From contig JASLEM010000284.1 in assembly GCA_030151165.1 (NCBI GenBank), positions 1-7,268 of the forward strand: DNA of 7,268 nt. Reading direction: 5' to 3'. The position numbers and the translations under genes are program-made. This document shows positions 6,041 to 7,268 of the stretch, in pieces; position 1 is the first letter of the stretch, and every line of letters begins with the position of its first letter. The notes under the pieces were generated by a model, which saw nothing but the letters and a program-made list of their open reading frames with translations, was not told the origin of the DNA and searched no databases. Origin of the DNA: Burkholderiaceae bacterium (GTDB lineage Bacteria; Pseudomonadota; Gammaproteobacteria; Burkholderiales; Burkholderiaceae).

Positions 6041-6391
6041 ATGAATCTGACGATCAGCGGCCATCATCTCGAAGTGACACCGGCATTGCGTGAATACGTC
6101 CTGACCAAGCTGGACCGCATCACGCGCCATTTCGACGCAGTTGTCGACGTGAACGTGTTACTGACCGTGGAAAACCTCAAGGAAAAGGAACGTCGACAGA
6201 AAGCGGAAGTCACCCTTCACGTCAAGGGGAAGGACATTTTCGTCGAGCAGGCGCATGAAGACCTCTATGCCGCCGTCGACCAGCTGATGGACAAGCTCGA
6301 TCGGCAGGTGTGTCGCTACAAGGACCGCCTGCAGGATCATCACCATGCGACCAGCAAGCGCCTGGAAGCGCCGGAGATGCCGGCAACCTGA
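6041..6391 (+). CDS. hpf: Ribosome hibernation promoting factor, short form
   Basis: A 116-residue protein ([20 protein letters not shown]) of the HPF/RaiA (sigma-54 modulation, YhbH) family. It binds the 30S decoding region and promotes inactive 100S ribosome dimers in stationary phase or starvation. The beta-alpha-beta-beta-beta-alpha fold is evident: N-terminal strand, helix with [19 protein letters not shown] (13-31), strands through [11 protein letters not shown] and [17 protein letters not shown] (54-70), then the helix with [19 protein letters not shown] (72-90) and a basic RYKDRL end. It lacks the extra C-terminal dimerisation domain of long HPF, as is usual in beta- and gammaproteobacteria. 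It precedes ptsN, as in the conserved rpoN-hpf-ptsN-hprK cluster, but rpoN is not upstream and a terminator separates it from ptsN. Confidence 0.95.
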   Translation: MNLTISGHHLEVTPALREYVLTKLDRITRHFDAVVDVNVLLTVENLKEKERRQKAEVTLHVKGKDIFVEQAHEDLYAAVDQLMDKLDRQVCRYKDRLQDHHHATSKRLEAPEMPAT

Positions 6392-6426
6392 ACCCCGCAG
6401 CGCAGGAAAACGCTGCACATCGATTG

Positions 6427-6457
6427 CAAGGCGGCCCGCGGGCCGCCTTGTTCGTTT
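6427..6457 (+). terminator. Intrinsic terminator after hpf
   Basis: CAAGGCGGCCCG (6427-6438) and CGGGCCGCCTTG (6439-6450) are exact inverse complements, forming a very GC-rich stem of 9-10 bp or more, followed by TTCGTTT. It lies 36 bp after the hpf stop. A second small stem, GCAGCG/CGCTGC (6397-6402 and 6411-6416), precedes it. Confidence 0.85.
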
Positions 6458-6592
6458 CCGGGACGCGCGCGCCACCTGGCCGAAAGTTGGAAACGGTTCC
6501 CTATCCGACAGCATGGTTTTTCGCGAGCCCGCTTCAAGCGTTTAGAGCGATGCGCCGAAACACCCTGCAGGCCCCGTCAAATCGTGAATTTG

Positions 6593-6609
6593 TTGCTGCG
6601 TCGCAGCAA
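6593..6609. repeat. 17-bp palindrome between hpf and ptsN
   Basis: TTGCTGCG-T-CGCAGCAA is an exact inverted repeat, about 60 bp before the ptsN -10 box. No T-run follows, so an operator is more likely than a terminator. The function is unknown. Confidence 0.4.
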
Positions 6610-6646
6610 TCCGGTGCACTTCGGCGCGCGCGCCGCACTTGCAGCG

Positions 6647-6675
6647 TGCGCACGGCGTTGGGCGGTTCCTATAAT
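6647..6675 (+). promoter_or_regulatory. Promoter of ptsN
   Basis: A perfect TATAAT lies at 6670-6675, and 17 bp upstream is TGCGCA (6647-6652), a poor -35 (3/6). Transcription would start near 6682. The exact -10 and the terminator upstream together argue that ptsN has its own promoter. Confidence 0.55.
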
Positions 6676-6766
6676 CGAACGTTCGACCCCGGGATCGCCG
6701 GGTGATTTCCTGCCCGGGGACCGCCGGGCGTCGTATGGATCCCCGGTCACCCATCGGGAACGCCTC
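6675..6766 (+). promoter_or_regulatory. ptsN start-site palindrome and structured leader
   Basis: TCGAAC/GTTCGA (6675-6686) is a perfect 12-bp palindrome over the predicted transcription start. The leader then carries a stem GCCCGG/CCGGGC (6712-6717 and 6724-6729, 6-nt loop), and GGGTGA (6699-6704) could pair with TCACCC (6747-6752). A GGGAA ribosome site is at 6756-6760. A regulatory role is inferred only. Confidence 0.3.
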
Positions 6767-6770
6767 ATGA
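6735..6770 (+). CDS. Possible 11-residue leader peptide overlapping the ptsN start
   Basis: ATG at 6735 opens MDPRSPIGNAS and stops at TGA 6768-6770, giving an ATGA overlap with the ptsN start. The frame is also open from GTG 6702 (22 residues). The ribosome site is weak and there is no homology to judge by. It could be a translational-coupling peptide or chance. Confidence 0.15.
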   Translation: MDPRSPIGNAS

Positions 6771-7237
6771 ACCGTCTCGCAGCCATCCTCCCTCTTGCCA
6801 ACGTCCAGGTGGGCGTGGACGCCACGAGCAAGAAGCGCGTGTTCGAACAAGCCGGCGTGCTGTTCGAGAACCAGCATGCGATCGCCCGCGCGACGGTCAC
6901 CGACAACCTGTTCGCCCGCGAACGCCTCGGCTCGACCGGCCTCGGCCACGGCGTCGCCGTGCCGCACGGCCGCGTCAAGGGCCTGAAGAACCCGCTCGCC
7001 GCCGTGCTGCGCGTGGCGCAGCCGATCCCGTTCGACGCGCCGGACGACGAGCCCGTCGGCCTGCTGATCTTCCTGCTGGTGCCCGAAGCGGCCACGCAGC
7101 GCCACCTCGAGATCCTGTCGGAGATCGCGGAAATGCTGTCCGACCGCGAGCTGCGCGAACGCCTGAAGGGCGATGTCGATGCCGCCACCCTCCATCGGCT
7201 CATCTCCGACTGGGAACCCCTCAAATCCGTCGCATGA
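6767..7237 (+). CDS. ptsN: PTS IIA-like nitrogen regulatory protein (EIIA-Ntr)
   Basis: A 156-residue cytoplasmic protein of the PTS EIIA type 2 family. It is the terminal phosphoacceptor of the PtsP-PtsO-PtsN regulatory chain, which controls functions such as potassium transport and nitrogen/carbon balance through its phosphorylation state. The active-site segment is GSTGLGHGVAVPHGR (55-69), with His67 the expected phosphorylated histidine (E. coli His73). PIPFDAPDDEPVGLLIFLLV (87-106) and HLEILSEIAEMLSD (113-126) complete the family pattern. Length is normal. ATG 6767 is preferred over an in-frame extension to 6584 because that would run upstream of the TATAAT box and has no family counterpart. 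A terminator and its own promoter separate it from hpf. Confidence 0.95.
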   Translation: MNRLAAILPLANVQVGVDATSKKRVFEQAGVLFENQHAIARATVTDNLFARERLGSTGLGHGVAVPHGRVKGLKNPLAAVLRVAQPIPFDAPDDEPVGLLIFLLVPEAATQRHLEILSEIAEMLSDRELRERLKGDVDAATLHRLISDWEPLKSVA

Positions 7238-7254
7238 CGTGCGATAGTCGCTGA

Positions 7255-7268
7255 ATGCCCCATTCGCC
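7255..7268 (+). CDS. Possible start of the next gene (hprK by synteny)
   Basis: An ATG at 7255, 17 nt after the ptsN stop, opens MPHS and runs off the edge. In betaproteobacteria ptsN is normally followed by hprK (HPr kinase/phosphorylase). Four codons cannot identify a product and no good ribosome site precedes this ATG, so the call rests on gene order alone. Confidence 0.25.

Overview
The window is GC-rich DNA from a betaproteobacterium, most likely order Burkholderiales. The grounds are a short-form hpf followed by ptsN on the right, heavily G/C-ending codons, and a plant-like cyclopropane-synthase paralogue preceded by its usual FAD-oxidase and DUF1365 partners. No mobile element, CRISPR array, tRNA or rRNA was seen.

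Left part (1-1556, minus strand): the N-terminal 133 codons of a ferritin-like/acyl-ACP-desaturase-like diiron protein run off the left edge. Upstream of it lies a MerR-family regulator with a C-terminal cobalamin-binding domain. This regulator carries the W-x9-EH and ExHxxG motifs of CarH/LitR adenosylcobalamin photoreceptors.

Centre (1557-5588): a 488-bp divergent control region holds a perfect 17-bp palindrome. Candidate -35 boxes facing both ways sit inside the palindrome, a partial second copy lies 65 bp further on, and there is a separate sigma-E-like promoter match. To the right is a tightly coupled plus-strand operon (stop/start overlaps TGATG and ATGA): FAD-dependent oxidase (COG2907 type), DUF1365 protein, and CFA-synthase-family SAM methyltransferase. 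Together these look like a membrane acyl-chain modification pathway (methylation or cyclopropanation, plus desaturation or oxidation). The likely controller is the divergent light/B12 sensor.

Right part (5589-7268): a 452-bp gene-free stretch leads to hpf (ribosome hibernation factor), which has a perfect Shine-Dalgarno. A strong intrinsic terminator follows. Then comes ptsN (EIIA-Ntr) with its own TATAAT box and a structured leader. The last bases may be the start of the next gene, by synteny hprK. rpoN, which normally precedes hpf in this group, is absent from this position; the lipid operon is there instead.

Main point of interest: the pairing of a CarH-type photoreceptor with a complete FAD-oxidase/DUF1365/CFA lipid operon across a shared palindromic control region.
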